From NCBI GenBank assembly GCA_958403385.1, contig CATXXC010000005.1:1-64000 (forward strand): a DNA stretch of 64,000 nucleotides, in the 5' to 3' direction. Shown in pieces: positions 17,393-27,800 of the stretch. Under the pieces are notes generated by a model that saw only the letters and a list, made by a program, of their open reading frames with translations, did no database searches and was not told the DNA's origin. Numbering within the stretch: position 1 is the stretch's first letter; each line of letters begins with the position of its first letter. A program made the position numbers and the translations under genes. The stretch is from an uncultured Collinsella sp. (GTDB lineage Bacteria; Actinomycetota; Coriobacteriia; Coriobacteriales; Coriobacteriaceae).

Positions 17393-20300
17393 CTAGCGCC
17401 CGTCGCCGCCGAGCAGCGCCAGGACATCCTCGCGCGTGAACAGTGCCGACGAGATGCCGTCGCCGCCGAGCACGCTGTTGACCAGATCGCGCTTGGACTC
17501 CTGCATCTGCATAATGCGCTCCTCGATCGTGTCCTTGGCGATGAGCTTGTACACGGTCACGGTATGTTGCTGGCCAATACGGTGTGCACGGTCAGTCGCT
17601 TGGTCCTGCGCCGCCACGTTCCACCACGGGTCGTAGTGGATGACCACGTCGGCAGCCGTCAGGTTAAGGCCCACGCCGCCCGCCTTAAGCGAAATCAAAA
17701 AGACCGGAACCTCGCCCGCTTGGAACTGCGCGACCATCTTGGCGCGGCTCTCCTTAGACGAAGCGCCCGTGAGCTTAAGGAAGACGATGTCCTCCTTGGC
17801 CAAGCGCTTACCGATGATATCGAGCATACCCGTAAACTGGCTGAACAACAGGATGCGATGTCCGCCGTCGTGGGCGCCGTGCACGAGCTCCATGCACGTA
17901 TCGAGTTTGGCGCTCCCCGCCTTGTAATCCTCGTAGTGTAGACGCGGGTCGCAGCAGATCTGGCGCAGCTTGGTGAGCTCGGCGAGCACCTTGAGCTTGT
18001 CTTTCTTAAACTCGGATGACTCGCGGTGCTGCACCTGTTGGGCGATACGGTCCTGGTTGGCCAGGTAGAGCTTGCGCTGCTCGCCGGTGAGCTGCGCCAT
18101 GACCGTATCCTCGATCTTCTCGGGCAGGTCGGCCACCACGTCTTCCTTGACACGGCGCAGCACAAACGGCGACACGAGCGCTTGCAGGCGAGCGGCACTG
18201 TCGCCCTCGGCATGCTCGACCGGGCTTTCGAAGCGCTTTGCAAACGATTCACGCGTGCCGAGCAGGCCCGGCATTAAAAAGTCGAAGATGCTCCAGAGCT
18301 CGGATAGGCGGTTTTCGATGGGCGTGCCCGTCAGGGCAAAGCGCACGCCGGCAGGCAAGCGCTTTGCGGCGCGCGCCACCTGGGTGAGCGGGTTTTTAAT
18401 GTACTGGGCCTCATCGAGCACCGCACGGGCAAAGTCCTGCTCGGCGTACTCGTCGATATCGCGCCGCATAAGGTCATACGACGTCACGACCACGTTATGC
18501 TCGGCCACGCCGGCAATCTGTACGCGACGCTGCGCCTTGGCGCCCACGATGGCGCACACATCGAGCGAGGGCGCAAAGCGCTCCAGCTCGGCAGTCCAGT
18601 TGTACACGAGTGAGGCCGGGCATACCACGAGCGTGGGCTTGGTGTCCCCCGCCTCCACGCGCGCCAGGATATGCGCGATCATCTGGAGCGTTTTGCCCAG
18701 GCCCATGTCGTCGGCCAGGATGCCGCCAAGGCCCAGGTGTTCGAGCGAGCCGAGCCACTGGTAGCCGTCGACCTGATAGCCGCGCAGTGTGGCCTTGAGC
18801 GAGACCGGCACCGTAAAGTCCATCTTGCCGAGCGTGTCCAGACGCTCGACGGTACGGCGGAACGCAGCGTCGCGATCGGCCTCAAGCGCCGGCGTGCGCG
18901 CAAGCATGCTATCGACGAACAGGGTACTCGACGCGGGGAGCGACACGCCGTCGAGCAGGTCGACAGCATCGACACCCAGGTCCTCGGCAAGGCCAAACGC
19001 GGCGCGGGCGCCCTCGTCCAGGCGAATGATGTCGCCGGACGTAAGGCGCGCAAACGTCTGGTGGCGCTTGTACGAGTCCAGATAGATGGCAAGGTCGGCC
19101 GCCGAAAGACCGCTCGCGCCCAATTCAACATCGAGCAGGTTGCTCTTGACGGTCGCACGCACCGAAAGCTTGGGCGCGGGACGGACCGAAATCTGGCGCA
19201 GACGGTCGCTGAGCATAACCTCACCCAACTCGGACAGGGCAGACAGGCCCTCGGTCAGCAGGCAGAACAAGCTCTCGTCATCGCGTTCCTCAAACGCCAG
19301 ACCGCCCTCGTAAAAGTCGAAATACAGGGCCGCCGTATCCATAACGCGAAACTCTGCCACCTCGTCGCGGGGCGGCACGCCCGGGCGCTGCTCTTCGAAG
19401 GGGCTGCCCGGAGCGCCCAGACTAAAGAGGTCTGCCGACCAGTCGCCGTAGGTAACCGTAATTTTGCAGGTCACGAGCCCATCGTCGACGCCGATTGCCA
19501 TAGCAAAGCTCGGCTCGGGCGCCACGGTATCGAGCGCAGCGGGCGCGGTAAGGTCGGTATAGTCGCGCAAAATGGGCAGAGCCATACGACAGAACTCCCC
19601 CACCTGGTCGGCAGCGATATGGACTGGCGTGCGACAGGGCAGCAAGCGCGATAGGAACGGCGCCGCATGCTGGGCAAACGCCACATCGGTGCGGCGCGCA
19701 CGGCGGGTGTCGACCAGATAAGCTACGTCGCCCGAAGCAAAGCAGTATGCATCGGCCGGCAGGCGCAGATCGTAGCTACCACCAGCCGCCGGCGCGATTT
19801 TGGCGGCAAGGAGCGGTGGGCGCTTAGCGGACGCCTCGTCCTCCCCTTGCGGAGACAGCTCAACCGCCACGTCATAGGTGCGATGCGTCGTCGTCCCCCG
19901 CGACCAGGCGGGCTCAAAAGAGATGGTCTGGCCGCGCAGCAGGTCCAGCACATATACGATGCTATGCTCGGACAGCGGCAACTGACGCTCGGCGACAAAA
20001 CCGCTGCGGGCAAAGTCGTACGACGCCGAACGCGAGCTTGTGATGTCATCGAGATAGGCAACTGTCGTCAAGACAAGGCTGAGCAGCTTTGTCGACACAT
20101 CTTCGAAGGCTTCGGGCGTATGGACAAACGTGAGCTTCTTGCCGTACGAGAAGGTGCCGCCGCGCACGTAGGCATCGGCCATGCCGTCGATATCCTTGAC
20201 CACGTAGGACACCGAACCGCAGCGAATGCGGAACTCGAGCGCCCAGCTAAAGCGGTCGGCGAACAGCGGATTGTAGTACGGCACCAACGAGGGCTCCAAC

Positions 20301-20857
20301 GCCGCTTTGGGGGCGTCGGGACCAACGGCACCGGCAAGCTTGCGGCGCATGCTCGCCAGCTCATCCATGCGCGCGTTCGAAAGATCGGAGAGCGCCGCCA
20401 TGAGGCTGGGACTCGTGGGGACAGGTGCTGGGAAGGGAAAGTTGGGGTTGACCGTGGGCGTTGTAGGCGCGGGACGCGCGGACTGTTTGGGCTGAGCCGC
20501 AAACGTGCGGACCGGCGTGCGCAAACCTTCGACGGGCTCGGCACCGCTGGCGTCCAGGTACGCCAGCGCCGTGGCGATGGCGTGCTTGCACATGCCGGGG
20601 TAGCGATAGGCAGCGGGGCAATCGCAGTCGTAGTCGATCACCTCGTGCTCGTCCATGTCAAGCGCCACGTGCGTCTTGTACAGGTCGCCGCGCGAGCCGC
20701 GCACCGAGCCCTCAACCGTCACGTTTTTGGAGAAGCGCGAGCCGCTGTCCTCGATCGACAGAACGGCGCCGTTGAGCATGAGCGAACGCCCCTTCATAAA
20801 GGTTCCGCTCAACGCCGCCTCTTTGCGAAGCGCCTGCACAAACGTCCCCTGCGCCAT
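17393..20857 (-). CDS. SWIM zinc-finger SNF2-family helicase
   Basis: Large ATP-dependent DNA translocase of 1154 residues. A SWIM zinc finger (YDCDCPAAYRYPGMCKHAIA, CxC-CxH) lies near residues 60-95; a long SNF2-associated region of strands fills 130-670; the motor follows: Walker A ADDMGLGKT, motif II LDEAQ, motif III ALTGTPIENRLSELWS, motif V SLKAGGVGLNLT and motif VI QATDRAHRIGQ. It is a bacterial RapA/HepA relative without the RapA RNA-polymerase-binding region; the likely role is remodelling of protein-DNA complexes in transcription or repair. The start at 20857 follows GGAGGAAG. It is 28 bases downstream of dnaE and on the same strand, so it may be co-transcribed. Confidence 0.92.
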   Translation of the reverse strand: MAQGTFVQALRKEAALSGTFMKGRSLMLNGAVLSIEDSGSRFSKNVTVEGSVRGSRGDLYKTHVALDMDEHEVIDYDCDCPAAYRYPGMCKHAIATALAYLDASGAEPVEGLRTPVRTFAAQPKQSARPAPTTPTVNPNFPFPAPVPTSPSLMAALSDLSNARMDELASMRRKLAGAVGPDAPKAALEPSLVPYYNPLFADRFSWALEFRIRCGSVSYVVKDIDGMADAYVRGGTFSYGKKLTFVHTPEAFEDVSTKLLSLVLTTVAYLDDITSSRSASYDFARSGFVAERQLPLSEHSIVYVLDLLRGQTISFEPAWSRGTTTHRTYDVAVELSPQGEDEASAKRPPLLAAKIAPAAGGSYDLRLPADAYCFASGDVAYLVDTRRARRTDVAFAQHAAPFLSRLLPCRTPVHIAADQVGEFCRMALPILRDYTDLTAPAALDTVAPEPSFAMAIGVDDGLVTCKITVTYGDWSADLFSLGAPGSPFEEQRPGVPPRDEVAEFRVMDTAALYFDFYEGGLAFEERDDESLFCLLTEGLSALSELGEVMLSDRLRQISVRPAPKLSVRATVKSNLLDVELGASGLSAADLAIYLDSYKRHQTFARLTSGDIIRLDEGARAAFGLAEDLGVDAVDLLDGVSLPASSTLFVDSMLARTPALEADRDAAFRRTVERLDTLGKMDFTVPVSLKATLRGYQVDGYQWLGSLEHLGLGGILADDMGLGKTLQMIAHILARVEAGDTKPTLVVCPASLVYNWTAELERFAPSLDVCAIVGAKAQRRVQIAGVAEHNVVVTSYDLMRRDIDEYAEQDFARAVLDEAQYIKNPLTQVARAAKRLPAGVRFALTGTPIENRLSELWSIFDFLMPGLLGTRESFAKRFESPVEHAEGDSAARLQALVSPFVLRRVKEDVVADLPEKIEDTVMAQLTGEQRKLYLANQDRIAQQVQHRESSEFKKDKLKVLAELTKLRQICCDPRLHYEDYKAGSAKLDTCMELVHGAHDGGHRILLFSQFTGMLDIIGKRLAKEDIVFLKLTGASSKESRAKMVAQFQAGEVPVFLISLKAGGVGLNLTAADVVIHYDPWWNVAAQDQATDRAHRIGQQHTVTVYKLIAKDTIEERIMQMQESKRDLVNSVLGGDGISSALFTREDVLALLGGDGR

Positions 20858-20885
20858 CACTTCCTCCAATCTCACCCGGGGTAGC

Positions 20886-23800
20886 TTAGATAACCGTCAC
20901 GCGGCCTTGGTTGCCGACGATGGCCTTTGCCTCTGCCAGCAGCGGAATCGAGCGTGCATTGACCTTGGCCGGCACCTCAGCGCGCAGCACGCGCCCGTCG
21001 ACTTGCTCAATAAAGATCTCCACGCGGTCGCCGCCCGGGTTGGTGGTGAGCACCGTGGCCAGGCGCGCCATATTGCCCTGGCTAAAGCGGCTGTTGGGCA
21101 CCATGACCTCAAAGACCTTGGGCTTGTTTTTCTCCTCGCTAAGCTCCAGCGGCACAATCTCCTGCGCGATGATCTGGTCGCCGCGGTCCGAGCGCTCGAG
21201 CTTGCCCTTAATGCGCACAAACGCGTCGGACAGCTGCGCGCCGGTCTCGGGATCGACCTCGCCGTACAGATACCCCTCGGCCTCCTTGTAGGTCTTGGGG
21301 AACACCACGACCGTGGCCTCGCCTTCCATGTCCTCGAGCTGCACGATGCCCATGGGGTCGCCGTTTTTGGTCACGCGCTTGGACACGCTCGAGACCATGC
21401 CGGCCCACCACAGCGCCTTGCCCTCGGGAATCTCCTGGTTGATGGTACCGCCCGTGGGGTTTTGCACCTCATAGCCGGTGTCGATCTGCGAGAACGAGAA
21501 GTCGCGCGCTTTGCTAAGTGCATACTCAAACGGGCGCAACGGGTGGTCCGAGACATAGATGCCCAGAACCTCCTTCTCCTGGCTCAGCTTAAGGTGGCGG
21601 TCCCACTCCTGGCCGTCCGGATCGGGCACGCTCACCTCAAAGCCCGAGCCCTCAACGTCGCCGAACATATCGAAGAACGACGTCTGGCCGCTCGCGCGAT
21701 CCTTTTGGCGCTTCACGGCGGCATCGATGATGTTCTCGGGGTTGTTCTTATCCACAAAGTGCATCATCTGGCGACGCGGATACCCCGTGGAGTCGAAGGC
21801 GCCTGCCTTGATGAGCGATTCGATCACGCGACGGTTGGCCTGGCTCGAGTCCACGCGCTCGACAAAGTCGTGCAGCGTCTTAAACGGGCCGCCCGCCTCG
21901 CGCTCGGCGATAATCGCCTGCGCCACGCCAGTGCCCACGCCGCGGATGCCGGCCAGACCAAAGCGCACGCCCTCCTTGGTAGCCGTGAACTCGGTACCGG
22001 ACTCGTTGACATCTGGCGACAGCACGGGGATGCCGTCGTGGCGGCACGCCGAGACGTAATGAACGATCTTGTCGGTCTTGCCCGTGTAGGACGTCAGAAC
22101 GGCCGCCATGTACTCGTGCGGATAGTGCGCCTTGAGCCACGCCGTCTGCATAACCAGGATGGCGTAGCCGGCGGAGTGCGACTTGTTAAAGGCGTAAGAC
22201 GCGAACTCGAGAACATCGTCCCAAATCTTCTGGGCGACCTCGCGCGTGTAGTTGTTCTTGATAGCACCGTTCATCCAGTGGTCGTAGGTGGTCTCGTCCG
22301 AGCCATCCTCCCAGTGGAGCACCGTCGACGTGAGCAGCTTGATCTTTTTCTTAGCCACGGGCTTACGGATACGCGAGTCCGATTCGCCCTTGGAGAAGCC
22401 GCACATCTCGACGGAGATGAGCATAACCTGCTCCTGGTAGACCATGGTGCCGTAGGTTTCGCCCAGGATGTCGTCCAGGCGGTCGTCGTAGGAGACGGCC
22501 GGCTCCTTGCCGTTCATACGGTTGATGTAGGACGAAACCATGCCGGCGCCCAGCGGGCCCGGGCGGTACAGAGCGATCAATGCCACGACGTGCTTGTATT
22601 CGGTGGGTTTCATGTTCTTGATCGTGGCCGTCATGCCGGCGGACTCGACCTGGAAGACGCCGGCGGTGTGGCCGGAGCCCATGAGCTTAAAGATCTCGGG
22701 ATCGTCAAAGGGAATCTCTTCCTCTTTGATGTCGATGCCGAAGTTCTTTTTGATGTTTGCCTTGGCCTTGGAGATAACCGTCAGCGTGCGCAGGCCAAGG
22801 AAGTCCATCTTGAGCAGGCCCATGTCGGCAACGGTATGGCCCTCGTACTGGGTAATCTCGACGCCGCCCTTGGTGTCGAGCTTGGTGGGCACATGCTCGT
22901 TGACGGGGTCGCGGCAGATCAGAACGGCGCACGCGTGCACGCCCTCGCCACGGGTGAGGCCCTCAATCGAGAGCGCCGTGTCGATGATGCGGCGGGCGTC
23001 GTCGTCCTTTTTATAGGCCTCGGCAAAGTCGGGGTTAAACAGATCCTCTTTGCCGGGTTGTTTTTCGAGCACCTGCTTGAGCTTGACCTTGGGGTCGCTC
23101 GAGACCATCTTGGACAGGCGCTGGCCCATGTAGACCGGGTAGTCCAGGACGCGCGCGGCGTCGTTGATGGCCTGCTTGGCCTTAATGGTCGAGTAGGTGA
23201 TGACGTGGGTGACCTTCTCGGGGCCGTAGAGCTGGCGAACGTGCTCCACGACCTCGAGGCGCCGCTCATCGTCGAAGTCCATATCGATATCGGGCATCTC
23301 GGTACGCTGCGGGGACAGGAACCTCTCGAACATCAGGCCGTTCTCGAGCGGGTCAAACGCGGTGATGTTCATGGCGTAGGCGACGATAGCGCCGGCGGCC
23401 GAGCCACGGCCGGGGCCGACGCCGATGCCGTTGTCCTTAGCCCATTGCACGTACTCGGCGACGATCAAAAAGTAGGCGGCAAAGCCCTTGTCGCAGATGA
23501 CCTTGTATTCGTACTCAAAGCGCTCTTTGATGTTGACGCCGCCGATCTCGCGCGTGGCCCAGTCGTCACCGTAGTGCTGGCGCAGGCCTTTCTCGCACTC
23601 GCGGCGGAACTGGCTCTCGTGCGTCTCGCCGGGATCGAGCAACGGGAATCGCGGCAATATGATGGAGTCCCAGTCCAGCTCAACGTAGCACTTGTCAGCA
23701 ATCTCGAGCGTGTTGTCGCAGGCCTCGGGGCAATACGGGAACATCGCCCGCATCTCCTCCTCGGTCTTCATGTAAAACTCCGAGCCGGTCATGCGCATGC

Positions 23801-24689
23801 GGTTGGGGTCGTCGACCTTGGCATTCATACCAATGCACATGATGACGTCCTGCACGGGCGCATCCTCGCGGCGCAGGTAGTGGAAGTCGTTGGTGGCGAT
23901 GACCTTGACGCCCACCTGCTTGGCGATGTCGATGAGCGTGCGGTCCATCTGCTCGTCAGTCAGGCCGTTGTCGGTGGTGATGCCGTGTTCCTGGATCTCG
24001 ATGTAGAAGTCACCGGGCTCGAAGGTATCACGGAAGGTCTCGGCCCACTTGATGGCGCCTTCCATGTCGCCGCGGTCGATGTATTTGGGGATGATGCCCG
24101 CGATACAGGCGCTCGTGCAGATCATGCCCTTGGCATGGCGGCGCAGGTTGTCGAGCGTCACGCGCGGCTTGTAGTAAAAGCCCTGCACGGCGGCCTCGGA
24201 GACCGTCTGCATTAGGTTGACGTAGCCCTCCTGATCCTTGGCCAGAAGGATCATGTGGTAGAGCTCGGGCTTGTGGTCGCGGGCAAGGGTCTCGTCCGGC
24301 GTAAAGTAGACCTCGCAGCCAAAGATGGGCTTGATGACCAGGGGCGGTTTGAGCTCGTCGATGTTGCCCTTCTCGTCCCACATGGCCATGTCTTTGACGT
24401 ACTGGGCATGCTCGCGCGGGTTTTCCTCGGGATCGGGCTCCACCAGCTCGTCGCGGCGGTCCTTTTCCAAGAAGGCCTTGTCGTGGCTCCAGGTTTTGTA
24501 CTCGGGCGTGTTGTGATTGACGGCGTCGCAGGCCAGCGCCAGGTCGGGCACGCCATACATGTAGCCGTGGTCGGTAATGGCCACGGCGGGCATGCCAAGT
24601 TCAACGGCACGATTGACCATATCCTGGATACGGGTTGCGCCGTCGAGCATGGAGAAAACAGTGTGATTGTGCAGATGGACGAATGCCAT
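20886..24689 (-). CDS. dnaE: DNA polymerase III subunit alpha
   Basis: Replicative polymerase of 1267 residues. The N-terminal PHP domain keeps its metal residues (HLHNHTVFS, ITDHGYMYG, FGCEVYFTPD, NDFHYL), so it may have 3'-5' proofreading activity as in other actinobacterial DnaE proteins. The polymerase active site PDIDMDFDDERR is near residue 466, preceded by GPGRGSAAGA. A helix-hairpin-helix (GIRGVGTGVAQAI), the beta-clamp region and a C-terminal OB fold (WWAGMVSSVSKRVTKNGDPM) follow. The ATG at 24689 follows GGAGCTC. It lies between addA and the SNF2 helicase on the same strand. No dnaQ-like domain is fused. Confidence 0.97.
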   Translation of the reverse strand: MAFVHLHNHTVFSMLDGATRIQDMVNRAVELGMPAVAITDHGYMYGVPDLALACDAVNHNTPEYKTWSHDKAFLEKDRRDELVEPDPEENPREHAQYVKDMAMWDEKGNIDELKPPLVIKPIFGCEVYFTPDETLARDHKPELYHMILLAKDQEGYVNLMQTVSEAAVQGFYYKPRVTLDNLRRHAKGMICTSACIAGIIPKYIDRGDMEGAIKWAETFRDTFEPGDFYIEIQEHGITTDNGLTDEQMDRTLIDIAKQVGVKVIATNDFHYLRREDAPVQDVIMCIGMNAKVDDPNRMRMTGSEFYMKTEEEMRAMFPYCPEACDNTLEIADKCYVELDWDSIILPRFPLLDPGETHESQFRRECEKGLRQHYGDDWATREIGGVNIKERFEYEYKVICDKGFAAYFLIVAEYVQWAKDNGIGVGPGRGSAAGAIVAYAMNITAFDPLENGLMFERFLSPQRTEMPDIDMDFDDERRLEVVEHVRQLYGPEKVTHVITYSTIKAKQAINDAARVLDYPVYMGQRLSKMVSSDPKVKLKQVLEKQPGKEDLFNPDFAEAYKKDDDARRIIDTALSIEGLTRGEGVHACAVLICRDPVNEHVPTKLDTKGGVEITQYEGHTVADMGLLKMDFLGLRTLTVISKAKANIKKNFGIDIKEEEIPFDDPEIFKLMGSGHTAGVFQVESAGMTATIKNMKPTEYKHVVALIALYRPGPLGAGMVSSYINRMNGKEPAVSYDDRLDDILGETYGTMVYQEQVMLISVEMCGFSKGESDSRIRKPVAKKKIKLLTSTVLHWEDGSDETTYDHWMNGAIKNNYTREVAQKIWDDVLEFASYAFNKSHSAGYAILVMQTAWLKAHYPHEYMAAVLTSYTGKTDKIVHYVSACRHDGIPVLSPDVNESGTEFTATKEGVRFGLAGIRGVGTGVAQAIIAEREAGGPFKTLHDFVERVDSSQANRRVIESLIKAGAFDSTGYPRRQMMHFVDKNNPENIIDAAVKRQKDRASGQTSFFDMFGDVEGSGFEVSVPDPDGQEWDRHLKLSQEKEVLGIYVSDHPLRPFEYALSKARDFSFSQIDTGYEVQNPTGGTINQEIPEGKALWWAGMVSSVSKRVTKNGDPMGIVQLEDMEGEATVVVFPKTYKEAEGYLYGEVDPETGAQLSDAFVRIKGKLERSDRGDQIIAQEIVPLELSEEKNKPKVFEVMVPNSRFSQGNMARLATVLTTNPGGDRVEIFIEQVDGRVLRAEVPAKVNARSIPLLAEAKAIVGNQGRVTVI

Positions 24690-24790
24690 GTGATGAGCTC
24701 CGATGCGGGTTCGTGTTCTGACTGAACGATTTTACCGCACGGCACGGACAGCACCCGAACCTAGCCAAACCAACACGGCTCCTCTTGCAG

Positions 24791-24852
24791 TTGCGGTGAA
24801 ATGCGGACTGTTTGGCGGCTTTTTGGCCAAAACAGTCCGTATTCCACCGCAA
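24791..24852. repeat. palindromic repeat family A, copy 1
   Basis: A 62-bp inverted repeat with arms beginning TTGCGGTGAAAT and ending ATTCCACCGCAA. It lies between the addA stop and the dnaE start. Copies 2 and 3 are at 35861 and 60402. Confidence 0.85.
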
Positions 24853-24864
24853 GTTATCTGAGGG

Positions 24865-27800
24865 CTAGAAGTTGTAGGTGACCACTTGAGGTTCGGCGGG
24901 TTCGACGAAGAGGGTCGGATCCGGCTGCTCCACGCGGACGAACTTGACGGTCACGGCCTCAAAGCCCGCCTCGTGCAACACGTCGGCGTAAACGCGCGCC
25001 TGCAGGGCGTGCTTCTCGAGCAGCTGGTCCGGCGTCTCGTCCGGCGTGCCGCCCGTCTTGTAATCAATGACCAGGGCGCGCGACGGATCGGCCGGGTCGG
25101 TGGCCAGTGCATCGATGGCGCCCTCGGCATAGGCACCGTAGCGAGCGATGTCCTCGTCCTCGCAGCCCAGCGAAAAGAACGGCACCTCGGCGCGAACGCA
25201 CGGCCACGCGAGCAGATCGGCACGAACAGCCGACTTGAGCCAGCGGTTCAGGGCAACGTCGAAGCGTTCGCGCTGCTCCGGCGTCAGGCGCCACAGGCGC
25301 GCCAGAGCATCGGCACGCTCAGCGGGCAGCGCATCGGAACCCATCTCGATCAGCCACTGGCAGGCGGCATGGAACGCCGAGCCCAGCGCCATGGGGTTGC
25401 CGGCGGGCTCGACAGCGGCCACGTCCGCATCCGTCATCTCGGAACCATCCGACTCCGCATCATCGCCAGCCTCGTCCATGGGCACACGCGCCTCGGCGGC
25501 ACGGTCCTCTGTCTCGGCATGGAGCGCCGCGGCGATTGACGAGTAGCTATACGAGTCACGCACCGGAAATGGACAGATGCCCATGCGCACGCCCACTGCC
25601 TGGGGATACACAAGCTCAAACGAATCGGGCTTGGGGTCGGCAGGACCAGGGACGATTGTACTGGCCGAATCGTCGGCAGCATCTGCATCGGCATCGCCGC
25701 GGACAAGCCTGCCCTCGACATCCAGCGAAGCGTTGGCCTCAAACGCCTGCTCGCCAAAGGTAAAGCCCGCGAGCGAGATGAGCTCGTAGTCGCCCGGCTT
25801 GGAGTTGTCGAACACCAAACGGTCGCTATCGAGCTGCGGCATGTCCAGAGCGTCCGTCGGCAGAATGCGGCGCAGGACATCGTAGGTCAGATCCGTCTCG
25901 ACATCGAAGGTCGGCGCCGCCACCTTGCCGCGGCTCACGCCGGCATCCATCGCCAAGATCACCAGCTCGCGCGCACGCGTCATGGCGACATAGAGCAGAC
26001 GAGCCCGCTCCTCGAGCGAAAGCTGCAGGTCGTCGTTGCGCAGGCGAACGAATGCCTCGGCGGGAGAACCCGTCGCGCAGACATCCTCCATGAGCTCCGG
26101 CGGTAGCCACAGCGACGTGCCCTTGCCCTTAAACGCGTGCTCAAACTGCTTTTTGACGTCGTCGCCCTTCACAAAGGTTCCGTCGGTGAGCTTAACGCCG
26201 TCGAAGCGTGCCGGCAGCGCCACGACCTGCGCTCCTCCCTCGACGCGACCCATCTGTGCCGCACCCGAGGGCTTACGCACGCCAAAGCACTCGGCGACCG
26301 CCACGACCGGATATTCCAGACCCTTAGAGGCGTGAACCGTCATGATGCGCACCGCGCCGTCGCCCTCCTCGTTGAGGGCACCCGGGGCTTCCTTGCCCGC
26401 CAAGAAGCGGTCGAAGGCCAGCGCGATGGAACGCGGCGAGTTACCGAACTCGGCCTCCGCCTCGGCCACGGCGTCGAGCGCCTTGAGCACGTTGGCGGCA
26501 ATGGCCTTGCCTTCGGGACCGCGCTGTGCCAGACGCACAAACCAGCCGGAGGCGTTGACCACGTCGCGCGCGATGGCGGCGAACGAATCGCGGCCCACGC
26601 GACGAAGCGCATACCGCAGCACCTCGCGGGCGCGCGTCACCAGCGGCAAGTCTTGCAAACCCGGCACGTCGAAATCACTCATGATGCCCGCATCGATGTT
26701 GCGGCGCGACGTCTCGCCTGTCTGCTCGTCGAGTTTGGTCGCCAGCGCCAGGAACTCCTGGGCGCCGAGCGCAAACATCGGCGAGGCGAGCAGCGGCATA
26801 AGGCCCTGCGCCGTATCGGCCGGATTGGCGAGCGCGCAGACCAGGGCACGCACCGTCTGCACCTCGGCAGCCTGGGCAAAGACCGAGCCGCCCGCGATGA
26901 CGCAGTCGAGCCCCTGATCGCGGAAAGCCTGCGCGTAGACATCTGCGTTGGTCATGCGGCCCAGCAGCAGCACCATGCCGCCCTGGGGCTGGCCGGCATC
27001 GGCAAGTGCGCGGAAGCGTTCGGCGATCGCACGGGCCTTGGCCTGCGTGCGCTCCTGCGTACTGCCGCCGGCAACAAAGAGGGCCTGGCGACGCGAGGCG
27101 TCCGCCACCAGCGTGTCCTTGCGGCCGTCGCTCGCCTCAAGATCCAAAAAGCCCTGCATCAGGCCGCCATCGTCGCCATCAAAGACGCGCGCCACGTAAC
27201 GCAGCACCTCGTCATGGCTGCGGAAGTTGCGCACGAGCTTAACGAGCTCGCCAGCAGGGGCGTCGGCCGCGGCAGTCGCCTCGGGCGCGGTAGACGAGCC
27301 CACCTTGCGCTCCTGGCGACGGAAGACCTCGACCTCGGCGCCGCGGAAGCGGTAGATCGACTGCTGCGCATCGCCCACGGTACAAAGCGCACGCTCCCCC
27401 GCGCCGGTCAGGTAACGGATCAGGTCGACCTGCATCTGGTCGGTATCCTGGAACTCGTCGATCATGACCATCTTAAAGCGGCCCTCGTAGGCGGCTCGGA
27501 TGGCGGGATAATCGCGCAGCGCCTCATATGCCATGCGCAGCAGATCGTTATTGTCGAGCGCGGACTGGTCGGCCTTGAGCGCACGGTACTCCGCCTCCAC
27601 GGAACGGGCCAGGCCCACCAGCGCATCGAGCGCCGGGCCACCGCAGGCAAGCACGATATTGATAAACGCATCGGCGGCCTCGGCCTTGAGCAGCTCGGCT
27701 TGCTCCTTAGGGAATGCCTTGCTCGCGCGCGGCATGGTGCACGACATCATGAGTCGCGCCGCATCGGCCATGGTCTTGCCGCTCGCCTCGAACGCGTCGA

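Noticed and set aside
20655..24215. 1186-codon plus-strand open frame
   Set aside because: It lies antisense to dnaE and has the His/Val/Gly-rich composition typical of antisense frames in this DNA.
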